Source: Rapana venosa
Lineage: Eukaryota > Mollusca > Gastropoda > Neogastropoda > Muricidae
Assembly: GCA_028751875.1 (NCBI GenBank)
Contig: CM054159.1
Span: forward strand, 7,064,254-7,128,253
DNA length: 64,000 bases
Direction of reading: 5' to 3'
Positions within the stretch are counted from its first letter, which is position 1. Each line of letters opens with the position of its first letter. Made by a program: the position numbers and the translations under genes. The notes beneath the pieces were generated by a model that was not told the origin of the DNA, made no database searches, and saw nothing but the letters and a program-made list of their open reading frames with translations. This document shows positions 25,004 through 36,663 of the stretch, one piece after another.

Positions 25004-26331
25004 CGTATATTTAACTGACTTGCAATGTGCCAGTCCTTTTGAATCATGAGTATCAATTTTATGCATTACAATGTGTGTTACTTGGTCTCTACGTTCTTTT
25101 TCTATGAAGAATGTATATTGGGTAAGGGAATATTTTGTGTTGGTGGGTAAGTAGATATGCTCGTTCTTGTACCCCATGGTGATGTGGAGGCTCTTTCAGT
25201 ATAAATAGAATCCCCCACCTTCTGGAATTTTATAAGCTAGAAATTTCCCCTTTTCTGTCACTCTTGTTTCCGACTTTTTCCTAACCTGTCTTATGTCTTG
25301 CTTACTTTCTTCCAACATAGTCCATTCTCCTGCCTTTTTTTTCAAGTAATTCTTAATTTTCTTTATAGATTATGACATTTTCCCTTGTTTTGGTTTTTGT
25401 TGGGGGGTTTTCTTATGACCATGTAGTGATTTTAGCACTTGGATGGGCATAGGCCATATTGCACTTTTCTATGTTTTTTGTTGGGGGGGGGGGGGGGGAG
25501 CGAGTGCTCATGGATACTTTTTAGGTGGTTTTTTTTGTAATCTGGGGATAAATTGAGCAGAATGGCTAGCGTCCTCAGTACCGCCATTTTTTTCTTTTTT
25601 TGTGTGGGGTTGGGGGCTTTGTTTTTTTTTGCTTGGGCTTTTTCCCTCTTTTTTTTATATGCTTGGGTTTTTTTTGTTTTTTGCATTGATGGTGTTAAGA
25701 CATCTGATGGGATTAAATATCGATTTTTAATTTGAGGTGATTGTTGTTATTGTTACAGCAGAGGTTGGCCTTCGTGGTCGGTGGGGCTATAAACATAAAA
25801 TGAAATGAAATGCTCGTTCTCAGTCATGTTTTCGCTGATTTGCTTGCTCGTTGGTTTGGGGATTTTTCTTTTTCGTTTTTTTTCTTTCTGCTTTTAAAAA
25901 AAATATTTTGATATTGTCATACTCCGTACGATCACTTACTATGTTGACTAGGTTTCATTTATTTACTTTTACACTGTCATGTATATTTCTTTCATTCATT
26001 TGCTTGGTTACTTCCTTTCGGAATTGTCATTCTGATTGTAATAGTATCGACTTTGCATGTTTGTAAAATGACACGTTTTCCATAAACATTTGTCGTTCAA
26101 GAAAAGTTTCCATTGAAATGAGGACACAGATATAAGCTTATTGTTGCTCAAGATGGTGTACTCTGATTTCCTTTTTTTCAAATCGAACATGATTGTAACA
26201 AGTAGGTCTGTTTGTTATATTGTCTGCAGATTTCTTTTAAGTGTTAGTTGTTTCCGTGGTTTGTTGTCCTTTTGTCTTATTTATCGTATCAAAATAATTA
26301 AATGGTTTAAATTGACTCTTCGGCAATAATT
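24429..26331 (+). repeat. Tandem triplication, unit 3 (interrupted by a SINE)
   Basis: Same landmarks as units 1 and 2. It is longer only because a roughly 530-bp SINE sits at 24472-25003. The repeat resumes with CGTATATTTAACTGACTTGC, and the unit ends near AATAATTCACGCC. Confidence 0.85.
24472..25003 (+). mobile_element. tRNA-headed SINE with conserved central domain and ATT tail
   Basis: The head GGATCGGTGGTCTAGAGGTA has an A-box-like segment, and GCGGTTCGTACCCC is B-box-like. The central part includes TTAGCGCACGTAAAAAAACC, GTTGTCCCTGGCAAAATTCT and CTCCCCGGGGAGAGCAGCCC. From memory this resembles the Nin-DC type of molluscan SINE, which I cannot confirm here. The 3' end (GAGCGCTTTGATTTG, AGCGCTATATAAATTCCA) is shared with the LINE end at 47475-47560. 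The tail is about 15 ATT units. Confidence 0.8.
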
Positions 26332-26454
26332 CACGCCATAAACCGTTTGATCTTTTTCTGGGTCGCTTATATAAGATAAACTATAATTATATAAATGTTG
26401 AATTGCGTGTCTAAACAACTAAGATATGTCTATTGCAATGAGGGATGAGTCTTT

Positions 26455-26479
26455 AAGTGTGTGTGTGTGTGCGTGTGTG

Positions 26480-26516
<37 letters not shown>

Positions 26517-26553
26517 GCGCGCGCGCGCGCGGGGGCGCGGGGCGCGTGTGTGT
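26455..26553. repeat. (GT)n/(GCGT)n/(GC)n tract
   Basis: GT run, then GCGT run, then alternating GC. A potentially Z-form-prone purine-pyrimidine alternation. Confidence 0.95.
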
Positions 26554-26867
26554 GCTCGGGTAAGAATGTGTAATCTTTGTATGTTTAGGGGGGGCTTTTT
26601 ATTTTTTATTATCTCCATTTTGAAATCGTGTCTCAAGTTTCATTACAACGAATCGTCTGAAGTTGGTTTGGGCTTTGTGTGCATCTGCGTCTGATTAAAA
26701 ATGGAATATTTTGACTGCATAGGCATTTTTTAAAGGTATGACACATTTCTTTCTTTAATGTGTGTATTACATGTGTGAGTACTTTTAAATATTAGAATTT
26801 TCATTGTAATCATGCTTCTACCTTGTGACATTTTACATTAATAAAAGTCGCTTTAGCATGCAACACA
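26554..26867. other. Unassigned spacer
   Basis: Nothing recognisable. Confidence 0.4.
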
Positions 26868-27569
<702 letters not shown>

Positions 27570-27573
27570 AGTT

Positions 27574-27645
<72 letters not shown>

Positions 27646-27740
27646 GCGTGCGTGCGTGCGTGCGTGTATGTGTGCGTGCGTGCGTGCGTGCGTGCGTGCG
27701 TGTGTGTGTGTGTGTGTGTGCGTGCGTGCGTGTGTATCTG
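27570..27740. repeat. (CT)n-(GCGT)n-(GT)n compound microsatellite
   Basis: CT run then GCGT/GT run. Confidence 0.97.
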
Positions 27741-28076
27741 TGGGTGAATGTGACTGCCTACGAATATCACAGATGTCACAGATGATTTTGGCTATATCCA
27801 AAAACAAAACACACAAAAAAAACTTGCTAAGACGTTGAGAAAATACGAGTACCTGTGAAATGAGTGGCTGCCTGTGTTCACGGTGTGGGTGGTGGTGAGG
27901 AGGGGAGGGGGGGTGGAGTGAAGAGTTCGCATGCGTGCGTGCAATGTTGTCATTGTCGTCATCGTTGATACTGCTATCGTCGACATTATCATCATTACCA
28001 CCATCATCATCATCATCATTATCATCATCACCATCACCACCCCACCCCCACACTCACCACACATCATTACTATTAT

Positions 28077-28079
<3 letters not shown>
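27741..28079. other. Spacer with a short (CAT)n tract
   Basis: CATCAT units at 27985-28030. No coding evidence. Confidence 0.5.
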
Positions 28080-28143
<64 letters not shown>

Positions 28144-28162
28144 ACACTCACGCACGCACAAC

Positions 28163-28199
<37 letters not shown>

Positions 28200-28200
28200 C
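28080..28200. repeat. (CA)n microsatellite
   Basis: Two CA blocks separated by a short CACGCAC segment. Confidence 0.97.
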
Positions 28201-28324
28201 ACTTGGTTGCGGTTGGGAACAGACGACACATTTTACAAAATCGCATACACACGGGCACTGATTTTTTTTTAAAGCACATTAGTGCTTATTCCATTATTCT
28301 CGAATAATAAATAAATAAAATGAA
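28201..28324 (+). mobile_element. SINE-B 3' fragment
   Basis: Contains GGGAACAGACGACACATTTT, CATACACACGGGCACTG and GTGCTTATTCCATTATTCTC followed by AATAAATAAA. Only the last third of the SINE is present. Confidence 0.75.
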
Positions 28325-28379
28325 TAAACACACACACACACACACACGCACGCACGCACGCACGCACGAGCACGCACCA

Positions 28380-28423
<44 letters not shown>

Positions 28424-28442
28424 CAACACACACACACACACA
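28325..28442. repeat. (CA)n/(GCAC)n microsatellite
   Basis: CA and GCAC blocks. Confidence 0.97.
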
Positions 28443-28613
28443 TGTACCCCTCACTCCTCCTTCTCTTGTTACGGCTCTCACTTCTCTTCATACACACTCT
28501 CTAACACTCACATGCTCATGCCTTCATATTCTTTCCTCCCCATCTTCCCTTTTTCCTCATAACCTCCCTCCCTATCGTCTAATATCGCTTCAAGTGGAAA
28601 GAGTTAAATGAGC

Positions 28614-28614
<1 letters not shown>

Positions 28615-28647
<33 letters not shown>

Positions 28648-28712
28648 ACACACACGCACCACCACGCACCACACCACCACCACGACACACACACACACAC
28701 ACACACACACAC
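28615..28712. repeat. (CA)n with CACCAC interruption
   Basis: Two CA blocks around an impure CACC segment. Confidence 0.95.
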
Positions 28713-28837
28713 GCCGTTCTGTTCATGTACCTTTTTATTATCTAAAGTATAAACGTGAAAGAATGGATGATATAGTAGGTGAAGTAATTTGTTTGTCCTG
28801 ACGTTTTATGATTTTATTTTTTAAATTCTTAAAACAT

Positions 28838-28839
28838 TC

Positions 28840-28915
<76 letters not shown>

Positions 28916-28935
28916 CGGCGGTGTGTGTGTGTGTT
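28838..28935. repeat. (GT)n microsatellite
   Basis: About 37 GT units plus an interrupted end. Confidence 0.97.
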
Positions 28936-29139
28936 CATTCATAGTCACGTAACGCACGCAGGTGTGTATGAGTATGTGTGTGCGTGTGTATGTATATGTG
29001 TGTAATTTGTATTTTCCAATGTATTATCTTATCGGTTTTCCTCTTTTTACTGGTTTAATTTAATGGTAAAGTTGCAATAATGTAGTATTTCAGTATAATC
29101 ATTAAGAAATTTGTTCTTAGATAGATGGCTTGATGAAAA
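28936..29139. other. Spacer
   Basis: No feature beyond scattered GTGT. Confidence 0.4.
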
Positions 29140-29196
29140 AAAGCAAATGCATTGCTTATTCAATGTACCATCTAGAAATAAAAAATTTGACTTGAC
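29140..29196 (+). repeat. 3' end of the TTGACTT-tailed retroposon family
   Basis: GCATTGCTTATTCAATGTAC then AGAAATAAAAAATTTGACTT, running directly into a CA microsatellite. Confidence 0.7.

Positions 29197-29279
<83 letters not shown>
29197..29279. repeat. (CA)n microsatellite just upstream of PFDN5
   Basis: About 41 CA units ending 80 bases before the PFDN5 start codon. Confidence 0.97.
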
Positions 29280-29324
29280 CGCTTTATTCCTATAGAATTC
29301 GGTAATTAGATACTGTCATTTCTA

Positions 29325-29332
29325 ACTTCCGG
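29325..29332 (+). promoter_or_regulatory. ETS/GABP-like site in the PFDN5 5' region
   Basis: ACTTCCGG, the reverse of the CCGGAAGT consensus bound by ETS factors and common in housekeeping promoters, lies 28 bases before the start codon. No TATA box was seen. The match is by motif only. Confidence 0.4.
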
Positions 29333-29359
29333 AGTGATACCAACGAAACAAGTGCAAGC

Positions 29360-29455
29360 ATGGCGTCCGGTAAAGGCAGTGGAGGTGCCCAGCAAATTGA
29401 TATTGGTCAGCTGCCTCTTCCTCAGCTGAACCAGCTTTCTCAACAGCTGGAACAG
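29360..29455 (+). CDS. PFDN5: PFDN5 exon 1
   Basis: 32 codons from ATG to CAG|GTAAG. It starts [20 protein letters not shown], and the Gly-rich N-terminus is longer than in vertebrates. The ATG lies in AAGCATGG, a fair Kozak context (G at +4). Confidence 0.95.
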
Positions 29456-32400
29456 GTAAGAGTTAAATAAGTTGTTGCTGATAAGGAGGTACAGATCCAT
29501 GTGAACGTTTCTGCTTTGTGTGTGTGTTTATTTAGCTTCGCTCCTCGGACAGCGATTAAGGCTGGTGTGACTGGTCGCTTGAAAAAAGTCTGCTTTTAAG
29601 CCTAGTCGGCTTGTTGCTAAGGAAAAAGATGAATTTGTCACAGAACGGGATCGACTTACTAACTCATAAATAGATTGTCGACTGTATAGTTCGTATTTGT
29701 TTTTATACTTAAATAATGGAATAACAAGAACCACAGATAGGAATTTTTAATTTCTATCAATTATCATTTGATTTATCAAGCGTCTGGTCTACATCACCAT
29801 AGCAATTCCAGAACACTAACACAACAGTAACTGAGTAAGTGAGTAACATCAACATCGTCATGATTATCATCAACAGTATTTGTCTGCCAATTCATTGTAG
29901 CTAGTGTAATGTAAGCAAATTACTTCTCAGGTGAGATTAATCAATTATCAGTGAATGCTTGAACTTTACTTCATACTTGCCTGCAAAACTAAACAAACCA
30001 GTAATAAATATACATTACAAATTTACAATGCAATCAGTTTTTGTGGTGGGTTAGAAACCCACTAGCAAAGCAATATATTTATGAAAGTAAGATGCTTTTG
30101 ATCAACACACCAAATCATATACATGTACATGTGTGCTTGCATTAGAAATGATTGTGACACTGTCAGGCTTTGGATGAGATTTGGATCTTGCATCTTTTTT
30201 TATTCTGTATACCATTATGGGTGTGTAGCCACTGGCCTTTACTTCTATTACAGTTATTATAAATACATGTGTGTAACTGCTGGACCATTGAGTCCTATGT
30301 CAGTCTGTGGGGACTGAAACTGACACTATGAAAGAAATTGGTATCATCAAATGATTGATGACTATGTTCATATACATTAAAAAGAGACTTGATACAGTAC
30401 TAAGTACAGGTAAAAAAGACTTGATAAAGCGTATATTTTTAAGTGTGTTCATTCATAATACCTGATCTTTTCAAGCATGTTCAAATTATCTGATTTTTAA
30501 GTGTGTTCAAATTATAATAAGGTTTTTAAGTGTGTTCAAATTATCTGATTTTCATTTTGTTTGAACCAGTTTCAATCATTCCTTTAATATATATTTATAA
30601 TAAAATATTTCATTTGTTTAATCCCCCCCCCCCCCCTCCTTTATCTTTGTTTCTGTGTGTTTCAGGAGATTGAGTTTTTCACCAGCTCCCTGAACCAGCT
30701 GAAGGTGGCCCAGAACAAGTTTGTGGAGTCAGAGGAATGTCTTGGACGTCTTAATTCCGAGAGTAAGGGCAAGACCATTCTGGTGCCACTCACCGGCTCT
30801 GTATCCTTGTGCCATCATGTTTTGATCTGATACCTGATGATGTTTGCCTTTGTATGCTTGGTATACTGTATCAGTGTATGTATCACCAAGGGAGCAGGAT
30901 GTTTAGAGGTTAGAGTTTTGAGCTGATATTTTGATGGTAATTGAGGGTGCAAGTTTTTGAGTTTGTGCTGAAGTGCCCATTCAAGGGATTTTTTTTTTCT
31001 CATGGAGTTAACGTACTGACTCCACCTCCATAAAAGTCCTATGGATCATTGGATGAGACCACGAAAGACAAATTGAGGTTTCATATATAATATATTATTA
31101 TATATAAAGATATAAATGTGAATGTATGCAGAACATTTTGTGTACACATAAAAAACCCAAGTGTACCATGTAACTGTATGCTAGCTATGGCCAGTTGCAT
31201 GGTTTACAAGTGCGTTTTATTTCAGCATGCATTCTGCTTCCTGGAGAGGGATGGCCTGGACTAGGTCCAGCTTGCTTACAACACACTGCTTTAAGAATTC
31301 AGTGCAGTTTTCAATGACTTCTTTAGAAGTTAATTATGGGAGAAGAAGTCAAGTCATATCCCTAATGGCTCGATCTTCTAATTTCCCACAGAGCGTAAAG
31401 AATGTGTGATTGTTCACTGCCTTTCATTAGAGGCTCTGGACCTATAGTTTATGAATAACCTTTTTGTTTCATTGTCATGTACTTTGTGATTTCTACATGC
31501 ATCCATTGGGTTAACCTTTTACCTATGGATAACGCTCTATTGGGTAACCAACCATCTACTAACACTTCCCTCCGTATCACCCACTACTGGGTTACGGTAG
31601 CGTACAAATGTGCACAGTGCATGTTTACTTGGAAAGAAGGCTTCTCTCCCTTAACTTAGGGATAGTGTTAAATTTAGCCTGTATTGTGTTATGATTCATG
31701 AGCATTTGTTAGACTTATTGTTTGAAGTTGTTTTCTTGTGTGTGTGCTTATTAAGGTATGATCTATGTGTTTGTTTTGTTTTTTTATTATAGATATATAT
31801 ATATATATATCCATTTATATTGTATTGAAAATCAAATCAGTTGTGTGGATAGTTCCTTGACGGAGCACAGATGTACGTTCCGGTCAACTTAGTGATGTTG
31901 ACAGTGTTCTCGTTGACATTGGGACAGGATATTACATAGACATGGTAAACCACTTTTTTCTTTTCTCTTTTGTCCAATCCGTGTTTTATATTGTTTGTAT
32001 TGGGTCGTGTTGTGTATGCGCACGTGTGTGTGTGTGTGTGTGTGTGAGCGCGCGCGTGTTGTGTGTATGACTCTTTCAGTAGTGTGTGTGTGTGATTCTT
32101 TCAGTATGTGTGTGACTCTGAGTGTGTTTTTGTATACATGTGCGTGTGTGTGACTGTATGTGTGTGTGTGTGTTTTTCATTGTCTGTCTTTTGGGTTGGG
32201 TTTGTATTGTTGTTTTGGTGTTGGGGTTTTTTTTTTTTGGGGGGGGGGGGGGGGGGTGGGTATGGTACCACGTGAAGACAGATTGAAAATAAATAAGTTA
32301 TTTTTATGACATGATAGTAGTGATGCGCGTAAAATTATATAGGCAGTATTTCCAGATGGGCACAGTCATTATGTGTGGTTGTTATTCTTAAGTCTGTTCT

Positions 32401-33437
32401 CTGATACTGGTTGTCGTCTTGAATCAAGATTCCCCTCCCGGTAAATGATCATAAATGCAGGGAATGCATGTGTCAGGCCTCTTTCTTTCATATTTAACAA
32501 CAAAAAACAAACAAAAAGTTATTTGCTATTCAAATGTTCTGGAACTGTTCAAGGTGAACTGGATATTGTTATATCTAAATAGTTTCATATGACTTCTTAA
32601 AAAGATAAGTGAATGTTTCTTTTAAACATTTCTGGACCCGCTTTGTGGCTTTCATTTTTACACACTCATTTTGTACACTGTTTAAAGAGAAAAACTGGAC
32701 TCTGTGTGTATGTGTGTGTGCATATGTGTGTGTGTGTGGGTGTGTGTGCATGTGTCTCTGTGTGCATCAAAGTCAAAGTCAAACTTTTATTTTCAGATGG
32801 TACATTGAATAATAAGCAGTGCATTTGCCTTTTTTTTTTATCAAGCCATCTATCTAAAGAAAAGAAAAAAAGAGAGAGAAAAAAAGATAATATATATGCA
32901 GACTTAGAGTAAAAAACCTAATCAATGATAAACCATACAAATCAAACAAGAGAAGACGATGATATATGCATACATGGAATTAAAAACAAAACAAAAAACC
33001 CTGAACAATATTAAACCATACAATTCAAATAAATTAAAAAATCTCTGAAAATATATCCACCATAATACAAACAAACAAGCAACAAAGAAAAACCAAACCA
33101 AAACAAAGAAGACAAACTAAAAAAAATTTTCAAAGACACACCAACTGCCCCCGCACCACACCCCCCCCCCCCCCGCCCCCCTCCTCACACATACACACAA
33201 AAACCTTCAACCATACAAACAACTGAATAAAACAAACAAAAAAACGATGAAACCTGTATGTGTGTGTGTTGTGGCCTGTGACAGTCACCAGTGAAGGCCA
33301 AGGACTACTTTGTGCGCAAGGTGGAGTTCATCACCAAGCAGATGGAGAAGATTCAGCCGGTCCTGCAGGACAAGTACAGAACCAAGCAAGGTGACGCTTG
33401 CCTCCGCACACTGTCATCGTTTTCTTCCACATCCATA

Positions 33438-33482
<45 letters not shown>

Positions 33483-34613
33483 TTTCTCTCTTTCTCTCTC
33501 TCTCCTCTCCCTCTCTCTCTCTCCCTCTCTCTCTCTCCTATTTTTCAAAGCAAAACATCACATTGTGATAGTGAATAACGGTTAAGAGAGAGAGAGATAT
33601 GGTACATCTACACTCTTACTCATTGTCGATAAGTATGCTTTACTGAGAACAATCTGAGGATTAGCTAGATTAGCGAATTATGTCAAAATTCATGGATCTG
33701 ATCCAGTGTCACATGATTTTCTGGTAGGCTTCATCATTTTGTGATATGTTTGAAACAGATTTTTGTGTCATCATTCTTGGGTTCATCATTTCGTGATAAT
33801 CTACAGACTTGTGTAATCATTTTTTTGGTATTCCCACTTACTGATGAATGCAGACTGTGGGTTTGATATCCGTAAAGGTGTAGAAGTTAATATGTGGTCA
33901 GTTTAGTTGAAATGTGAACAGATCAGGATACAAACCATATCTCAGACAGCAAACAAGGACAAACCTTTTAACTTCTCTGGTGTGTGGGTTTTTTTTGGTG
34001 CTGTAGCATGTTTTTGAAAAATACTCTGAATTGTTTCACTTAAGTCTCTATAGCATACAGAGTATTTTTCATCACAATGTACACACTCGCTTTTCAGGGT
34101 GGATACCAATGCCAGCTTGCAAACAATGTGCATCTTTTAAATTCTGATGTGTAAAGAGCGTGTGCTGATATGTGAGGAGTATAGCGTTCATGTCATTCAT
34201 ATTTGAGTGTGTTCATTCTGGATGTTGAATAGTTTGAAGTCATACAAGTTGTGTTTTTGACTGACCAGTGGGGCAGAGACTAGCACTGTACACAGATGTT
34301 CATTTTTGAGAGTACATTGTGTGTATACATGTATATCTTTGTGTATGTGTTTGTGTGTGAGTACATATGTGTGTGTGCTTTTTAAAAATTCTTTTATTTC
34401 AAGGATAAAGGAATGACAGTGTGTATGCTCATGCACAGTCATGTGTGCAAACAGTGTTTGTATCTTCTGTGAATTTTGTGTGCGTATTAACCTCAAACGT
34501 TCACACCTCAAAAGCTATCTGATGTGTTGTGTGTTTCAGTTGTGATGGAACTTTTACAAGCCAAAGTCCAGCAGCAGATAGCAGCCCAGCAAAGTTCAAC
34601 CGGAGCCTCCTAG
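29360..34613 (+). CDS. PFDN5: Prefoldin subunit 5 (five coding exons, one-base deletion in exon 3)
   Basis: Alpha-class subunit of the prefoldin hexamer, a cytosolic chaperone that passes nascent actin and tubulin to the CCT chaperonin. Coding exons are 29360-29455, 30666-30800, 31871-31944, 33285-33390 and 34540-34613, all with GT donors and AG acceptors. The product is about 161 residues against about 154 in vertebrates. Residues 1-65 form the first coiled-coil helix ([20 protein letters not shown], then [19 protein letters not shown]). LVPLTGS with MYVP and [17 protein letters not shown] form the beta-hairpin core. [19 protein letters not shown] and [15 protein letters not shown] form the second helix. 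Exon 3 is 74 bases where 75 are needed: after MYVP the frame is lost by one base in a G run (CCGGTCAACTT). This is most simply a consensus error, because every other exon and splice site is intact. It converges with MTPAP. Confidence 0.95.
30666..30800 (+). CDS. PFDN5: PFDN5 exon 2
   Basis: 45 codons, [10 protein letters not shown] to TILVPLTGS. The acceptor is GTTTCAG. The donor is GTATCC, weaker than the others. Phase 0 at both ends. Confidence 0.93.
31871..31944 (+). CDS. PFDN5: PFDN5 exon 3 (one base short)
   Basis: Starts ATGTACGTTCCG after GAGCACAG and ends ACATG|GTAAAC. The first four codons (MYVP) and the last nineteen (from LSDVDSV) are in different frames. A one-base loss between them explains this. 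Confidence 0.9.
32768..32856 (-). repeat. 3' end of the TTGACTT-tailed retroposon family
   Basis: Reverse copy in PFDN5 intron 3: GTCAAAGTCAAACTTTTATT, AGATGGTACATTGAATAAT, ATCAAGCCATCTATC. The A/C-rich sequence to 33180 may be further body of the element. Confidence 0.65.
33285..33390 (+). CDS. PFDN5: PFDN5 exon 4
   Basis: Frame reads [15 protein letters not shown] then [20 protein letters not shown], matching the conserved C-terminal helix. Donor G|GTGACG, phase 1. Confidence 0.95.
33439..33538. repeat. (CT)n microsatellite in PFDN5 intron 4
   Basis: Impure CT tract 49 bases after the exon 4 donor. Confidence 0.95.
34540..34613 (+). CDS. PFDN5: PFDN5 exon 5 (C-terminus)
   Basis: Acceptor TGTTTCAG. 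The frame [20 protein letters not shown] runs to a TAG stop at 34611-34613. Confidence 0.93.
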
Positions 34614-35535
34614 TGTGTGTGTGTGTTGGCGTGCGCGAGACCTCAGTATTGTCTTTAGAACCTACCACCCGCCTGTTCCTGGACTTCCTCATCTCCCACC
34701 CTCCCCCTCATCTTCTGCTGCTCTTCTTCTTCTTCATCTTCATTTTGAGTTCTGTTCAGTCTAGATCCAGTGACCCTCTTTGAATGACAACTACAGCTGA
34801 TGCGATTCCTTTTTTTTCCTTTTTTGATGGATTTGGCTGGAACAACAGCTTTCTGTGGGCAGGATAGAAATGGGACGGTTACGTAGTTGATTTATCTTGC
34901 ACATGTAGGTTAGGAGGTCTGGTTAACCATTTCGTAGATTTGGTTTTTGGTTGTTTAAATGTGTGTACGGCCATTCAACTGCCAGTGAAGGATAAACTGG
35001 ACTTGCTTCATGAACTGTGTAGGTTAAGGTTGAAATATCATCAGTTAAGATTTTGATTTTTGTTGAAATTTAAACTGCAGCTTTATGTTTTATGGTTAAG
35101 TAAAAAGTGTAAGCCAGGGTGAAAAAAAATGGATCGTGGTTGGGAGCAGAATGGAATACTTGTGCTGTTTGTTTTGGGGGGGGGGGGGGGGGCTTCAGAA
35201 AGCAAGAGAATATTTATCCTAGCCTTTCACAGTTTAGAGTTTGAACAAAATCTGTTTGTTTATATTTTTTCACTTCAGTTTGCAATACCACCGTGCTGAG
35301 ACAGAAACAGTGAGGGGGGGGCATGAGAACACTGTTCATTTTGCTTCATGGCATTGGGGGAGGTGATGGAATCTTCATGATCGGTAGTTGTTGTTTTTTT
35401 CGTTTTGGTCGTTTTTATCCATTGCTTTTTTTTTTTGTCATTGTGTTTGCATGGTCGACAGTAAATTGTATTGCATTTACTGATGAATTTCATTTTCTGA
35501 CAGTTGACCAAAATAAAAAGAAAGATTGCTTTTAA
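34614..35535 (+). terminator. PFDN5: PFDN5 3' untranslated region and poly(A) signal
   Basis: Non-coding, T/G-rich. A canonical AATAAA lies at 35512-35517, followed by a run of A and T, so cleavage near 35535 is likely. A G run occurs at 35176-35192. Transcript end is inferred. Confidence 0.65.
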
Positions 35536-35759
35536 AAAGACTTGTGACTTTGTGTTGGGTTTTTTGCATGAAGTTTGAACAAGATTGTTTGTTGGAGCTT
35601 GTGAAGTTGATAGTTTTATTTAGTCAACAGTTACACGAATTTTGACAGTGTTAAATGTACCAGAGACACATTCAGTTATCTGTCAAAGATCTTTTGTGGT
35701 GTATACTGCTCATGCAACATTCACTTATTTAACAATTAATTCTTCTTCCTCATCGAGCA

Positions 35760-36080
35760 CTCAGACAGCAACTATTGTTGTATATCATATGAGCAAAAAT
35801 GTGTTGCACTGCCTTTTAGCACCTGACAGGTCAGGCCCAGCACATCCAACTTCATCAGTATGGGAAAGAATAGTTATCTATTAGTAGAATAGTTATCTAT
35901 TAGTAGAATAGTTATCTATTAATAGTATAGTTACTTATTAATTAAGTCTTTCTGGAAAAAAGGCATAAGAATGGATGAAGAAGGCAGAAAATAAACAAGA
36001 AGGAGGTGACGGGAAGAAAAGGAACAAGGCAGAAACAAAACAGAGGGATAGAAAAGAGGGAATTCATAGCACAGAATTTC
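35760..36080 (+). repeat. Dispersed repeat G, copy 1
   Basis: Shares CAACTATTG, AAAATGTGTTGCA, GTCAGGCCCAGCACATCC, AAGTCTTTCTGG and an AAGAAGG-rich end with 39665-39915, in the same orientation. This copy also has a short tandem of TAGTTATCTATTAGTAGAA at 35872-35940. Confidence 0.65.
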
Positions 36081-36371
36081 CAGAAGGTGGGGATGCTGTT
36101 TATACTGACAGGCCCCTGGCATCCCCATGGGAGATGATTAATAAAGTATTAGTTTATTGTATATAATTATCTCCTTTGTGGATACTACTACTACTAGTGA
36201 CTTTCACAGTCGAGCATTCCTATCCTTTGGAAATTCCAGCCAGTAATTTAGCTTTGTTGTTTGCATTTCTGTCTTTCTTCTTTCATTGATGTCTGGGGTT
36301 TCTAGTTTGTTTGTTGCATTCTGCCTTCCTTTCTTCCAAGGCTATGCCTTTTTTTGTTGTTTTTTATAACA

Positions 36372-36640
36372 TACTGATGAGCTAAATCTGAAGTCTGTAG
36401 CTAGTACCAATAGACTGCTCTGGTTTGGGCATGTTCAACGGAAAGCAGACCACCACATCATAAAAAGAGCAATGAACTTCGTAGTGGATGGAAAGAGACC
36501 AAAGGGAAGACCTAGCAAGACCTGGGCTGCCTGTGTTGCAGATGATCTTAGAGAAAGGGGCATAAATAAGGAGGAAGCTCAAAACATAGAGAGATGGAGA
36601 AGGCTCATCAATGTCAAACCTCCCCTGGGAGAAACATGAC
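36372..36640 (+). pseudogene. LINE ORF2 C-terminal fragment
   Basis: A 5'-truncated insertion between the convergent genes. The + frame reads STNRLLWFGHVQRKADHH, then VVDGKRPKGRPSKTWAACV, then EEAQNIERWRRLINVKPPLG, ending at TGA. This is the usual C-terminal end of an APE-type LINE ORF2 (W-F-G-H and KGRP motifs). An A/G-rich tail follows at 36640-36663. Confidence 0.8.
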
Positions 36641-36663
36641 AAAAAAAGGGGGGGTGGGGGATG

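Noticed and set aside
24700..25177. Frames with poly-Tyr or poly-Asn ends
   Set aside because: They read through the ATT tail and body of a SINE.
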